From Phalacrocorax aristotelis (lineage: Eukaryota > Chordata > Aves > Suliformes > Phalacrocoracidae): a DNA stretch of 64,000 nt. The notes beneath the pieces are model-generated. The model worked only from the letters and a program-made list of their open reading frames with translations. It did not search any database and was not told where the DNA came from. The stretch is taken from NCBI RefSeq assembly GCF_949628215.1, contig NC_134279.1, positions 57,688,266 to 57,752,265 on the forward strand. The letters run 5' to 3'. Both the position numbers and the translations under genes were made by a program. This document shows, one piece after another, positions 1 to 10,000 of the stretch (positions are counted from its first letter, which is position 1; the number at the start of each line of letters is the position of its first letter).

Positions 1-1009
1 AGATTTGCCATTATAAATGGTGTGATAGATTTTGACTAGACTTGGGCATGTCAACAGGATTGCTAAATGTGTTTTTGTTTAAGAGAAAATGAGACTGGTC
101 ATTTCATTATTGTAATAGTTGTCTTTGACCTCCTTGTGTCTTGAGTCACTCCAATAGAGCACTGTATTTTATTGCTGACTGTTTTGCATTGGTTGCTCCC
201 ACAGACTTTGTAAGGTTGTTAGAAAGTGTAGGAGTAAGAGGTCTGCTGGCAGTTACATGCTTTCCACCGAGCTACCATCCCGTGTTAATTTTTTTGCTTC
301 AGCAACGAGCAGTTTCTTCCCCTGTAATCTCCACGGCCTATCTTGACAGGATGGACAAAATCACACGTTTGGAAGTCTTTAAACAGAATGATCTTCCCAA
401 GGGTGTGTTCTTTTAAGCCTCACTACTTACTGCCCAGGCTGTTGCTGTGATTTTCCACTCATTCATCTGAAGATGTGATAAGGATTCACTCTCAACTTTG
501 CTGTGTGGTACTGCAAATGCGAGGCTTCCAGGGCTGGTCCTTTTGCTCCTTCGTTTTCTGTGCTTAAGAACTCCCGTTTCTTTCTGTCCACGCTAGCTAC
601 ATCACTTTTGAGACCCGCCAGAACACAGTCGTCTGGAGCACTGTGCTGGGGTTAGGCACCCTCTCTTAGGCCATGACTAGAGGGGTTGACTAAAGGGGTT
701 CCCTGATGTTCATTGGCCATGTGGGTGTTTAACCTGCCCCATCGTTGCCACTGGAGTCCACATCCAGCGTGAAAAGCAACCCATCCTTCTAGGTGGGCTT
801 CCAAACTGATGTGATTATCTAGCTCTCTGGGTCTTGTTATTGCTGGAGAAGTCCTGGGCTACAGCAAGTGGCATTTGGGGAGCGTCACTGCTGCTGCCTC
901 ACCTTCATCAGGGTATTATTGCATTTGCCAGCATGAACCTGACTTTTTATTCTTCCCCATAAGGAGACAGGATGATTTTTCATATTTTCCAGGGGCACAC
1001 TTGCCCCCA
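1..1009. other. Upstream flank, no gene recognised
   Basis: This is AT-rich sequence upstream of the CpG island. The short open frames (for example 141-416) show no recognisable domain, no CpG enrichment and no repeat I can name. It could be the distal promoter of the + strand transcript, or the start of a divergent - strand transcript from the same island. Nothing in the sequence decides between these. Confidence 0.5.
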
Positions 1010-1177
1010 GGCATAAACCCTCCTTCGTCCGAGGGCGGCTGCTCCCGGAGCCACCGGCGAGCTGCCGGCCCGCAGCTCCCGCGGCGCCGAGGGGACGCCG
1101 CCGCGGCCGGGGTCGCCGCGGGCGGGAGCGGAGGCGGCCCTGCCCCACCTCGCACCCCGGCCCGGTCCCGAGCACGC

Positions 1178-1189
1178 AACATGGCGGAC
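1178..1189 (+). promoter_or_regulatory. YY1-like element over ATG
   Basis: The sequence AACATGGCGGAC closely matches the YY1 consensus AANATGGCGGC. In vertebrate CpG-island promoters this element typically lies just downstream of the transcription start and often overlaps the initiator ATG. It supports a + strand start a short distance upstream. Confidence 0.55.
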
Positions 1190-1336
1190 AGCCCCCTCTC
1201 CTCCTCTCCCCTCCCCGCCCGCCTCGGCTTCCCCTCGCCCCGCCCGGCCCCCTGCGGGCCGCGGCTCTGGGCGGCGGCCGGGGCGGAGGGAGAGGAGGGG
1301 CGGCGGCGGCGGCCGGCGGCCGGAATCGTTTCCTGG
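1181..1336 (+). CDS. Candidate first coding exon (52 codons)
   Basis: The frame opens with ATG GCG GAC (Met-Ala-Asp-Ser-Pro-Leu-Ser) in a YY1-like element, a common translation-start context in CpG-island genes. It runs 52 codons without a stop to CTGG|GTAAGC, a near-consensus splice donor, ending in phase 0. The peptide is low-complexity: a Ser/Pro-rich start, then an Ala/Gly/Glu stretch, then four consecutive Arg, ending in Ile-Val-Ser-Trp. I do not recognise the protein or see any domain. Open frames are cheap in sequence this GC-rich because stop codons are rare, and the same frame is open from 875 to 1,828, so the open frame alone is weak evidence. The exon could instead be 5' UTR, with the ATG acting only as a YY1 site, especially if transcription starts near the skew switch at ~1,258. 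A cap-analysis or RNA-seq read spanning 1,336 would settle it. Confidence 0.35.
1213..1245 (-). promoter_or_regulatory. Two Sp1-type GC boxes
   Basis: CCCCGCCC occurs at 1,213-1,220 and at 1,238-1,245. On the other strand these read GGGGCGGG. Opposite-orientation GGGGCGG boxes lie at 1,280-1,286 and 1,297-1,303. Sp1/KLF sites are direction-independent and typical of TATA-less CpG-island promoters. Confidence 0.5.
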
Positions 1337-1342
1337 GTAAGC
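1337..1342 (+). other. Strong 5' splice donor (first)
   Basis: TCCTGG|GTAAGC at the end of the 52-codon frame matches the vertebrate donor consensus at the essential GT and at +3 to +5. It is the best-supported exon end in the island and leaves the upstream frame in phase 0. Confidence 0.5.
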
Positions 1343-1360
1343 GCAGCGGGCTGGGAAGCG

Positions 1361-1370
1361 TTTCCGGAAG
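1361..1370. promoter_or_regulatory. ETS-family palindromic site
   Basis: TTTCCGGAAG contains back-to-back GGAA cores (TTCCGGAA), the classic arrangement for ETS factors such as GABP/ELK in CpG-island promoters. The motif match is direct. Occupancy is inferred only. Confidence 0.4.
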
Positions 1371-1470
1371 GCTGGCCGCATCCCGCAGCCGGCTACGGGC
1401 GCCTCCGGGGCAGGCGGCACGGAGCGGCGCGGAGCGGCGCGGCGGGCAGGTGCGCTCCGCAGCTGGGCCG

Positions 1471-1523
1471 GGAGGGAGGGCGGCCGGGAGGGGAGGGGAG
1501 GGGAGGGCAGGGCAGGGCGGCGC
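1471..1523 (+). promoter_or_regulatory. G-quadruplex-forming run
   Basis: From about 1,486 the + strand has seven successive runs of three or four G separated by one or two bases (GGGA, GGGGA three times, GGGCA twice, GGGCGG), preceded by further G-runs at 1,471-1,480. This exceeds the usual four-run rule for an intramolecular quadruplex. It lies on the presumed non-template strand just inside the first intron, a position where R-loops and quadruplexes are often found. Confidence 0.7.
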
Positions 1524-1824
1524 GTCCCGTCCCGCTGTGGCGGTGCTCCGGCTGGCCGCCCGCCGCTCCGAAGGCCGGGGGAAGAGCCCCGCCGCCCTTC
1601 CCCGGGGCGGCTCCGGCGCGTCCCGGCCTCGGGCGTGCGGGGCCGGGGCCGGCCTGCGGCTGCCGGTGCTGGTGCCGCCGGAGCCCGCCGCCCCGCTCCC
1701 CCGCCGTGCGGGAGTGCTGCGGTGCTGCTGCAGGGAACTGGCTGGGGCGGCGGTGCGAGCAGGGGTTTCCCTCCGCCGGCGGCGAGTGGGAACGGGGCCC
1801 GGCTCGTTCTGCCTGGGGGGGTGG

Positions 1825-1830
1825 GTAAGA
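1825..1830 (+). other. Strong 5' splice donor (alternative)
   Basis: GTGG|GTAAGA at the 3' edge of the CpG island is a second near-consensus donor. It could end an alternative, longer or later first exon (for example one covering the open frame from 1,450). Which donor is used cannot be told from sequence. Confidence 0.4.
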
Positions 1831-1990
1831 TAAAGAAAGCGTGAGAAGTGGTAAAAGTGCTTGTAGAAGTACCTTTTTTTTTTTTCTGGTGGTTATTAGA
1901 GGGGGCTTTGCGAGTTGCGTTCTGTGATTATATCGTACTTGAGGATTGCACGCGGGGTTGCAAATGGGAATGTGCAAAAATACAGTACTC

Positions 1991-2006
1991 GGGGGGGGGG
2001 GGGGGG
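1991..2006 (+). repeat. G16 homopolymer
   Basis: Sixteen consecutive G lie about 160 bp beyond the CpG island. It is likely length-variable and hard to sequence, and could form quadruplex structure on the + strand. Confidence 0.95.
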
Positions 2007-2346
2007 AATTTCCTATTTAATCCCGCTTGAAGTTCTCAGGAATTTGCCTGGGTCCCACGACAGCAACGGAGCTACTTCTAGTTGCAGCTAGAGAGAGAAT
2101 GGATTCAGACAGTTAAAAAAAATAGGAAGTGTAACGGTTCATATTCATACTTTATTGCTTTGCCTGCTTGTTTGCAATGTTTTATAATTTTTGGCTGGGT
2201 TCCTGCTTGCTAGAAAGGATAAGTTCAGTTCTGTGCTTTAAATACAAAATAACAAAAATGAGGAGAAAAAAAACCCAACCAACCCCAAACTTGCACTGGT
2301 GGTGGACTGGTAGGCTTTGTGCGTTGTGGACGCTGTTGGTAGCCGT

Positions 2347-2397
2347 ACAGTATCTGCAGTAAGTTGTGCAGGATAACAGTATCTGCAGCAAGTTACA
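2347..2397 (+). repeat. 29-bp direct duplication
   Basis: ACAGTATCTGCAG(T/C)AAGTT occurs at 2,347 and again at 2,376, a period of 29 bp. The second copy is partial. The single mismatch suggests a fairly recent local duplication. No function is evident. Confidence 0.85.
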
Positions 2398-3345
2398 GTG
2401 CTTCACCGAAGGTCTGCTGTGCTACCCCAGAAGCTGAGGTACGGGTTACTGCCGAGCTGCTGCAAGCTCGCTGTGTCCTCTGGCTCACCAGTGTGTTTCT
2501 CTGGTTCCTTCTGGGTCTGACATATCATCATCTCATGTTCTGGTACTTTCTGAAAGCTTGAATGAGTTGTCTGTCTTATGTATAAACTATTTTCTGCCAG
2601 CATAATTGCATTTAGTTAAAATAAGTGTGTAGATGTCCTAGCTCTTAAAGAGAGATACATCCTCTTATGGTGACCTTGGGACAAAAATCTTGGCTGATTA
2701 ATTTACTTGCATGGAACAGTGATGCTGAGTGTGGGTATTTTTATTCTTCCTTTACAGTGATGAGTGTTTGATGGAATACTTTTTGGTTGGTATTTTCGGG
2801 TTTTTTTGGCCACTTAAGGAAAATCGAGGTTTGGATAGAACTCTTTGGGGAGAAGAGTAGTTTGATTGTGTGTTATGAAGAATACATGACTTGGTTGTAA
2901 TAAGGAGGAAGATTCTTGGCCCTGAAGCAGCACGAGTGAATGTGCCCTTCCTGATGGAGGAGGTGTCTAAGCAGTAGGTCATAACGGTGTGGGAATCATT
3001 TCCTAGGAGAGGAGATGCATGGCTTGGAAACCTGGATTTTTTTGTTGTTGTTTTTCTGTTCTCCAGCTAAGTCAGGACACAGTGAAAAATGGTCATTTTT
3101 GGTAGGACATTGGGTGGACTCTGCTGTGCCCTTGGTCAGGAGGGATGACGACTTCCTTAGGAAATGCCTGAGGAGCCTAGAGAGGGTTGTTGCAGGGTTT
3201 GAGCTGAAGAGAGGGGTGTCTTTGGGAGCTAGTTAGGAAGGAATTTGACTACTTGAGATGGCCTGCTCTAAGGACGTTTTTTAGCAGAGGCTGTGAAAAA
3301 CTAAAATGATTCCTGGTAGTTGGTAGGTAATCAACTGATTACATT

Positions 3346-3368
3346 TCTGCCATCTGTTAGATGGCAGA
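3346..3368. repeat. Perfect 10-bp hairpin
   Basis: TCTGCCATCT (3,346-3,355) and its exact reverse complement (3,359-3,368) are separated by GTT. Structure is visible. Function is unknown. Confidence 0.9.
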
Positions 3369-3759
3369 TTTATGCACTTTGGAAGCTCTGACCTAGGATG
3401 TGTGGTCGCACTTGAACAAATAATCTACGATGAAGATAAACTATACTGTATGTACCATCTCTTGTTAGTAGAAGATGAGGTCTTGCCTTTGTTCCCTGCT
3501 GCGAGCAGGGAGTTCCACTGCTGGGAACAGCAGAACAGATGTGCTGGGTGTGTTAGCTTGTCGCAGACCAAGCTGCTGCCGTCCTCCTGCCATGGAGAAA
3601 GTAAAGGTGATAGTGGAATGTGTTAGGCCAGGATGCTGGCAGGAGGGGTGGTGGGATGGGCGCTAGCTCCTGGGGAGTGTCTGTACAGGCCCTTTCACCC
3701 GTACTGTGGGTGGGACAGGTGCTGGGGGAAGGAAATGCCAGGTTTTCTAGAGGAGATGG

Positions 3760-4085
3760 GGAATACCTGCCTTGTTTAGCCTAGCAAATGAGGCCTGAGA
3801 GGGGATATGATTGCAATCTGCAAATACAGCAGGGATATAAACACTGGAAAGGGAGAGGGGCTATTTAAGCTAAAGAACAATGTTGGCATGAGAACAAATG
3901 GATATAAACTGGCATGAATAAATTAAGCTGGAATTTAGAGAGTTTCCTCCCTAAATGGAGTGAGGTTCTGGAACAACCTTCAAATGGGAGAAGTGGGAGC
4001 AAGCCCCCTAACCGGCTCTTGAGGATATATTGAAGAAGTTTATATCGTGTGCTTGGCTGTGGCAGTAGGAGATGAGGCTTGGTGG
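3760..4085 (+). mobile_element. Ancient CR1 (L3-like) 3' fragment
   Basis: Degenerate sequence follows the order of the 3' part of old amniote CR1 ORF2 and its end. Landmarks are TTTAGCCTAGCAAATGAGGC (the LFSLA block), then GAACAAATGGATATAAACTG, then the GTGAGGTTCTGGAACA block, then a tail of the type seen before the end of old CR1 copies. The frame is broken by many stops and indels. The divergence is far greater than in the younger CR1 copies here, so insertion is probably very old. Boundaries are approximate, and subfamily needs a Dfam/RepBase comparison. Confidence 0.6.
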
Positions 4086-4829
4086 CTCATGAAGAGCTTT
4101 TCTGTATGTCTGAGTTAACTGAATATAGATTTTCTGTGCTAGTGTTTCTAATTTTTAAACCTGACATTCAAAACTGGCATAAAAATAAAATGCTTGCTTT
4201 ACAATTTGTATCACTACTTAGAAAGGGTTGCAATGTGCTTAGTGGCCACTTTCTGAAACGTTTTGCAAGTTAGGTTTTTTCACCCTCCAAAATAATAGAT
4301 GCTGGCTTATGTCTGCATCTGTTTGTGTGGAAATTCCTTTTTATTTAAGACAAACTGTGCAAAAGGAGTCTATATGTTAGCGTGTGTGTGAGCTGGTTGA
4401 GCATATTATCATTCAGGTTAAAAAGTGAACTGCAGAAAACCTTTTTTCCTATTGAAGTAGATCATAAATTCTCTTAAAAAAGGGAGTTTTTGTGGGGCTG
4501 TACAGCAGACACAGATGGTGTGAACTGAGACCAGTGCTCCAAGCTATGCTGTGACTGGAAGATTGGAATAAATGAAGTTTAAAGCAAATTTGTAAACAAG
4601 CCTAGTTGAGCATGGGGTTTGTCTCATTTGCTGTTATGCAGAACAGCTGAGATTTATCTAGTGTGGTGCTTGCAGTAGTTGAACTCATACAGAAGTCTGT
4701 AGTTGGTTCTAAAAATATTGTGCGTGTGCAACACAGAATACAACCAGCTGCGGATACTATGTAATGGGTCCTATGACCTTCAGCAGTACCGGACTGCTTC
4801 TAGAAGATGTAATAAGAAATGAAAGAGCA
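4086..4829. other. Intronic-type sequence
   Basis: AT-rich sequence with no recognised gene, RNA or repeat. The open frame at 4,079-4,273 has no recognisable features. Confidence 0.5.
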
Positions 4830-5075
4830 GCTGTGATGGGCCAAACCAAAGGTTCATCACTGTAGCCTAGTATGCCACACAGGGCTCGAACAAGCCACAT
4901 GGTGGCTGGCTTCACCTCCAAGCAGCACCCTGGAGATGCCTCTCAGTGCTTCTGCATGGTTTCCTTGCCCTGTGGTGGAAAGTCGTCTCTTGCCATCAGG
5001 AGGGATGAGGAGCTCTTGCAGGCTGATTTATACTTCAGGCTAATCTGTCACCCGCTGAAATCAAATGTGAGAAAA
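4830..5075 (+). repeat. Possible degenerate ancient amniote repeat
   Basis: GATGGGCCAAACCAAAGGTTCATC followed by AGCCTAGTATGCC resembles the often-seen amniote repeat phrase of the type 'ggatcagaccaaaggtccatctagcccagtatcctg'. The downstream ~200 bp is too diverged for me to align from memory. It may be related to the old CR1 material nearby. Confidence 0.35.
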
Positions 5076-5899
5076 TTAATCGAGGAGAGGTGAAAATGGG
5101 TGCATTTATGATGCACTTTATTGACTCTGTGACTCACATCCTTTTTGCAGGGAAAAGGAGACCTTGGGACACGTACATCTAACGCATGAGGCTGCAGTTC
5201 CTCTTCTGGCTTCTCCTAAGCCCCTTCCTGAGCTTATGAGTGTTTTTTTGATGTATAGCTTTCCTATCTGCCACCCTACTAAAGAATGGGATCTTTTTGC
5301 CAACCTCTTCCTGCCCCTGTCTGGGCTGGCCACAGCTCCATGGGCTGATGGGCTCCAGACTTGATGGGCAGGATCCCAGCACCTCTGTGCCTGTTTCTCT
5401 TTCCTTGTCTCATTATGGGTCTGGGCAGACAACTAATTGCTGCTGTCCTCAGAGCTTTCAGGAGCAGATGATGCTGTTGGGGTGCTCTATCTATGTGGTA
5501 TCCTGCCTTAGTTTCATTTTTTTTTTTTTAACCCTTCACCTTCAGCCTCCTGCCGCCTTTTGATCTGTTGTCTTCTGCAACCTTCCTTTTTTTTTTTTTC
5601 TTTTCTTTCTTTTCTCTCCTTGTAAGCAGATGCCCAAAGAAAAATAAGAACAGGGTGTCCTTATCCAAAACCTCCTCTATAGAAGCTCTCTGAGCTTCTG
5701 TCTATTCCCAGTTTGGGGTTGCTGGAGCTGGGTGCAACCTTTCCGTGTTTCAAAATGTTCGGTGGCTTTCAGTTCCAAGTGCTTGTCTGGTTTGTCTGCA
5801 GCCCCCGGCACCTCATTGCAGCCTCCATGGCCTTTGGCCAGGGGTGCTGCTTGTCTGTGGGTCTGATTCTGGCTGTGTGAAGAATTCCTTCCTGCTTGT
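5076..5899. other. Intronic-type sequence with pyrimidine tract
   Basis: No gene is supported. It holds T13 (5,517-5,529), a 41-nt all-pyrimidine tract (5,581-5,621) followed by an AG acceptor, and chance open frames. The last part (about 5,740 on) may already be diverged CR1. Confidence 0.45.
5581..5629 (+). other. Pyrimidine tract with 3' splice acceptor-like end
   Basis: Forty-one consecutive C/T bases are followed by TGTAAGCAG|ATG. This has the form of a strong vertebrate acceptor: a long polypyrimidine tract and CAG at 5,627-5,629. The downstream frame closes after five codons (ATG CCC AAA GAA AAA TAA), so a coding exon is unlikely. A non-coding cryptic exon remains possible. Confidence 0.35.
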
Positions 5900-7050
5900 T
5901 TTCAGCTGGCTTACTTCATTTGGTGGCTCCTAGCTCCCGTGGCAGAGATTGTTTGTGATCCTGTGTCATGCCACTCACAATTTTGTAGGCCTCTGTCTTC
6001 CTCATGAAATTGGCTTTTGACCTGTCTGAAGAGTTGCCTATTCAGATATTCTTTGTATAGAAGCCATTCCTGACCATGAGCATCTCCTTCCAGGAGTCTA
6101 TCCTGTTTCTACGTGTCCTGTTAGGATGGGAAGATCAGGGCTGTATACAGTTGTCAACATATAGGTGAGCTTTGGGGCTACACAGTGGCATAACAATGTT
6201 TGTTTGTTTTTATTTTCTTTCTTAATGATTTGTAATGTTTGATTTGCTTTTTTCAACTGCTAGTGAGTTAATTTCATGAATCTGTGAAATCATAATGTCA
6301 AGATGTTGCTCAGGAGTACGGTCTGTTTGGAATCACTCAGTTATGTATAGCCACAGTTGTATCTTTCCCATGTGCATCTTATATTTCTTGTGTTTATTTG
6401 CATTAGCTTTCCTCTGCAGCGTTATTGACTCAGTCTCCCAGGATTGTCTGGAGTTCCTCACATCCTGGCCTTGCTAACACAATACATTTTTTTTATCATC
6501 AGCAAACTTCCTCAACTCCTGCTCATTCTCCTTCCCTTGTCTCATGTGAATGTGTAAAACAGCCAAAGTCTGAGCGTGGGTCTCTGCCAAACTTCACTGG
6601 TGTCTTCTGTTCACTCCAAGAAGAGACTGTTTACTCTTATCCTTTCCTTGTTTCTGTTTTTCAACCATCTATCTCTCCGCACAGGACCTTTCCTCTTACC
6701 TTTCTGTCTGCCTAGCTTCCTTAAGAAAGCCCTTCCTTAGTTTTTGGTAAGGGACTTGGTTGAAGTCTTTTTGAAAATTCAGGTAGGTCAGAGTGAATGA
6801 GTGTACCTTGTCTATGTTTGGCACCTTTGTAGAACTCGGGAAGGTTTGTTAGGCAGGGTTTCTCTCCATATGGACTGTACTGACTCTTCTCCAAGCAGAC
6901 TATTTATCCAAGTGACCAAATTCTCTCCTTTTATCATTAGCATCAATTGAGTTAATTATTAGCCCAGTAGAGGTGTTAGGCTTTGCAGCTCTGTACTTCC
7001 CTGGACCCCGCTGAGATTCTTTCTTTTGCCACTCTCCATTCACTTTCTGC
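5900..7050 (-). mobile_element. Ancient CR1 fragment (about 1.1 kb)
   Basis: On the - strand this follows the order of an old amniote CR1. Landmarks on the + strand, from the element's 3' side to its 5' side, are CATTTGGTGGCTCCTAGCTC (5,917), TTTTGTAGGCCTCTGTC (5,982), TACACAGTGGCATAACAATG (6,179), a TTATCATCAGCAAACTTCCT block (the FADDT-type reverse-transcriptase motif region, about 6,493), and TTGGTAAGGGACTTGGTTGA (about 6,743). The ends are blurred and no long frame survives, with stops and indels throughout. Divergence is similar to the + strand fragment at ~3,760, and both predate the younger avian copies. I recognise the pattern from memory. A profile search would fix family and limits. 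Confidence 0.6.
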
Positions 7051-10000
7051 AAAGGATGTTTCAAGCAGAAGGTTGCAGAGCTCTGGCAGAAGAATTTGAC
7101 CGAAGCATTGCAGAGAGTGCCCTGGGATTGCTAATGGATGCTGGTTTAGCTGTACGTGGTCTGAGAGGTCCTGGTTGCATAAGCTTGTTGCCAAGGGTAT
7201 AAGGGCAGACCCTGCAGGGAGGTGACTGGAAGTGAATGTAGGAGTCAAAGCCTAACAAAGACAGTGGGCACTTGGCCTGTATCATCTGCAGGACAATGAG
7301 TAGACCTTGTGTGGTGGGGTTTTTTTATGCTTCAAAAGGGTCAAACTCAATTCTCGATTTAGTTTGAGATCTAAGGTGAGCCTCTGAGTTCTGCCTCTGA
7401 CCGTTAAATCCATTTTTTTTTTTTTTAACTAAAATGTGCTGAGCTTCCGTCTCCCCATAAAATGTGATACTTGTTTGGGTAAGCATTTAGACGGTGATTT
7501 TTACTGCTGAACAAACTTTGCATCTGTGTATAACACTGATTAGTGCATTTTGAAGTGGTCTGCATAACAATTAGGATGATTAACTAGATGCAGATTTCTG
7601 CCTGTATCAGTAGTCTGTGCGGCATTTGATACTGAACACTGATCTCAGCTGAATGAAGTCAGATGCAGTTTACTCTAGTATATTCATGAATGTAAACTAC
7701 CAACTTCAGTAGTAGTGCATTAAGAGTAATAATACGTGATGGAGGTTTGCTACAAAATAAAACATGTAAATTTTTGCTTCTGATCTCAGTACAGGGTAGC
7801 CAGTGTCTGTATTTGTGGTTTGTTTTACTTTATGAATAGTGCTGCTACTGTAAAGTACTTTAAGCAAACTGCTGTCAGACTTATATTTGACAGTTTAATC
7901 TTTCGAACTTCACAATTTAAAAACCTGTGCTAAAATCTCAGTGGTGTCTTCCCGTAGCTATGCCAAAGTAGAGTTGTAACCCACTGATTTAGTCGTCTAG
8001 CTCTTATTGTTTGGCTGTTCTTTTTTCTGTAGAAATCTAACAGAAATTTTTCTCTTTCCTTTGTCTTCCTTGCCAAATTATATTGCACCCCAGGTAATAT
8101 ATCCCGTCAGACAAGCATCGGTTCTGCCTGCCCTTGGGAAAACCCTCCTGGAAGCACTAGGCATGCTTTGCTGTGATAAGCTTTTAAGCAGTTTTGCAGT
8201 GTGTTTAGTTCTTTTGTTGAGGGTTGGTGGTTTTTTTTTTTCCCTTTAGTGCAAGTGCAGTTTAATTTTCAAAGGCACCAAAAGGAACATTCTAAACTAC
8301 TTCTGCAGATTTCAAGTGTAGAATATGTGTTTAAAAAATACACATAGGGTTTGATATCTGTGCTAAAATGTGTTTCATGCAGGACTCAGTGACAACTGAT
8401 TTTTTTTTTCTTATGTCTATTACTTGGTAATGGAGGGAGGTTTCCTGGTATAATTATGGTGTGTAAAGGACAGATTCCAAATGGAAGGAAGCTGGCAGGC
8501 TCTAAATGTTCCCTACCTTTATGAATTAACTTGTCTGAACAGAAGAAACTACCATAAACTTTACATATTTTGTTGTTGTCTGTTGTAGAAACATGTAATT
8601 CCTTTGCAGTGTTCTCAGGGTAGAAAGCCCTCCAAACAGCGATTAAATGACAATAATTTGGTGTGACTAATATTGGCACAAATTAGTTAAGCCTTTATCA
8701 GAAACCTTGTAAGTATAATTTTTCAGATGGGTTGGAAGGAGATGCTGCAGGGTGCTTACTGGCCAGCTGCCTAATTCAGCAAATGAGGAGCTTGACATTA
8801 AGCCATCCTATGTAGTTAATACAGAATTTCATTATAAGAAACTGGAAGCAGTAGTTTGGGTAAATATGACAACTAATTCATTGCTCCCGTGTTTACATTT
8901 GCCTTGTTAATTCTATTTGCAAAGAGGATTGTTGTTAGGAAGGAATGTTTCTTAGGAAGGTATTGAATTGTGTAGCTATGGAGGAAGCTGCGCAGAGAAC
9001 CAGCATGAAAGAGGAAAGGGAGTTGCAAGGAAGAGAAATAAGGAGGAAGGTTGCTCTCACGTGGAGAATTCAGCACTTGCAGAACTAAGTTGGGATTTAA
9101 ATGCAGCATAATGGAAAGAGTTTAATTAGGTTGTTTAAATTAATTGAAGATATATAAGTATAGGACACAACCTATGAACTTACAGAAAGATTCATCTGGA
9201 AGTAAATACAGTGGGGAACCTGGGTGTTTGGGATACATATGGTATTAAGTAAACCTCCAGCACTACGTGATGACCTTGTTGTGTGCCTTGCATGTGAGCA
9301 GGAGGGGCAGGATCTCCATGTGATTGTTTCCCTGATACCCATCTGGGTTTAAAATGGTGCTGCCTGGGGAGCGTGCAGTCTCACCGGGCCAGGCACCCAG
9401 CTGGAGCGGTATGCCGGGGGTGTCCCAGCAGCTTTGTCATGGGAAACTTTGTTTGCCTGTGAAATCGCTGGTGCTGGATGTGTGCTGTCTAAGTCACTGT
9501 GGTGATGCTGGTCAGCAGAAAGAGGCACAAGGATAAAAGTATTAGGACAGAGTTAAATTTTAGTAACTCCCTTTAACAGAATGATGTCAAGTATCAAAGG
9601 AATGAAAGTAATCTATGCAAAAGTTTTTTGCTGTTCTTTCTTCCCTCTTGAAAGCTTAAATGGCCATTTTTCCTGGGTGTATAAAACTGTTCTACTCTGG
9701 CACAGGAAAATGTAGGAAATGGACAACAGGCAAAGCCTGTGTTGCCATACCAGGACAGTTTGCAATCTGCTTTGATGTCTTAAAACATGTGGGGAGAAGC
9801 CTTGCTGCCAGGATAGGGGGAGTGAAGTGCTGTGGTGGTGATGGAGTGGGTGATGGAGGCAAGGGCAGGACGAGGGCCATTGCTACAGTACAGTCCCTCT
9901 ACTAGCACTGGATTTCCTTTTCCAAGTCACATCATCAGCTCCACGCTGCTCCTCTGCCTCCTTCCTCTTCTTGCTGCAGCTCTGCCCTCTCCTCTGCCAT

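Larger units (their letters stand above)
1010..1835 (+). promoter_or_regulatory. CpG-island promoter
   Basis: About 0.8 kb of very GC-rich, CpG-dense sequence sits abruptly in AT-rich surroundings. It contains GC boxes, a YY1-like ATG element, an ETS palindrome and G-rich runs, and no TATA box is evident. Such islands in vertebrates normally mark housekeeping or developmental promoters and are often bidirectional. The + strand changes from C-rich (1,190-1,258) to G-rich (1,261-1,320), which favours + strand transcription starting upstream of or near that switch. Two strong splice donors lie inside or at the end of the island. I therefore infer the promoter and first exon of a + strand gene, whose identity I cannot name. 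Confidence 0.85.
1836..3759. other. Intronic-type sequence with short repeats
   Basis: No gene is seen. Contents are a T12 run (1,874-1,885), a G16 run (1,991-2,006), an A/C-only patch (about 2,266-2,290), a 29-bp direct duplication (2,347-2,397), a perfect 10-bp hairpin (3,346-3,368) and a nested hairpin (3,490-3,529). The open frames at 3,015 and 3,372 look like chance. Confidence 0.5.

Noticed and set aside
875-1828. 317-codon open frame through the CpG island, and overlapping long frames on both strands
   Set aside because: Very high GC depletes stop codons, so several frames are open at once. The composition is low-complexity with no domain. Only the part ending at the splice donor is kept, as a tentative exon.
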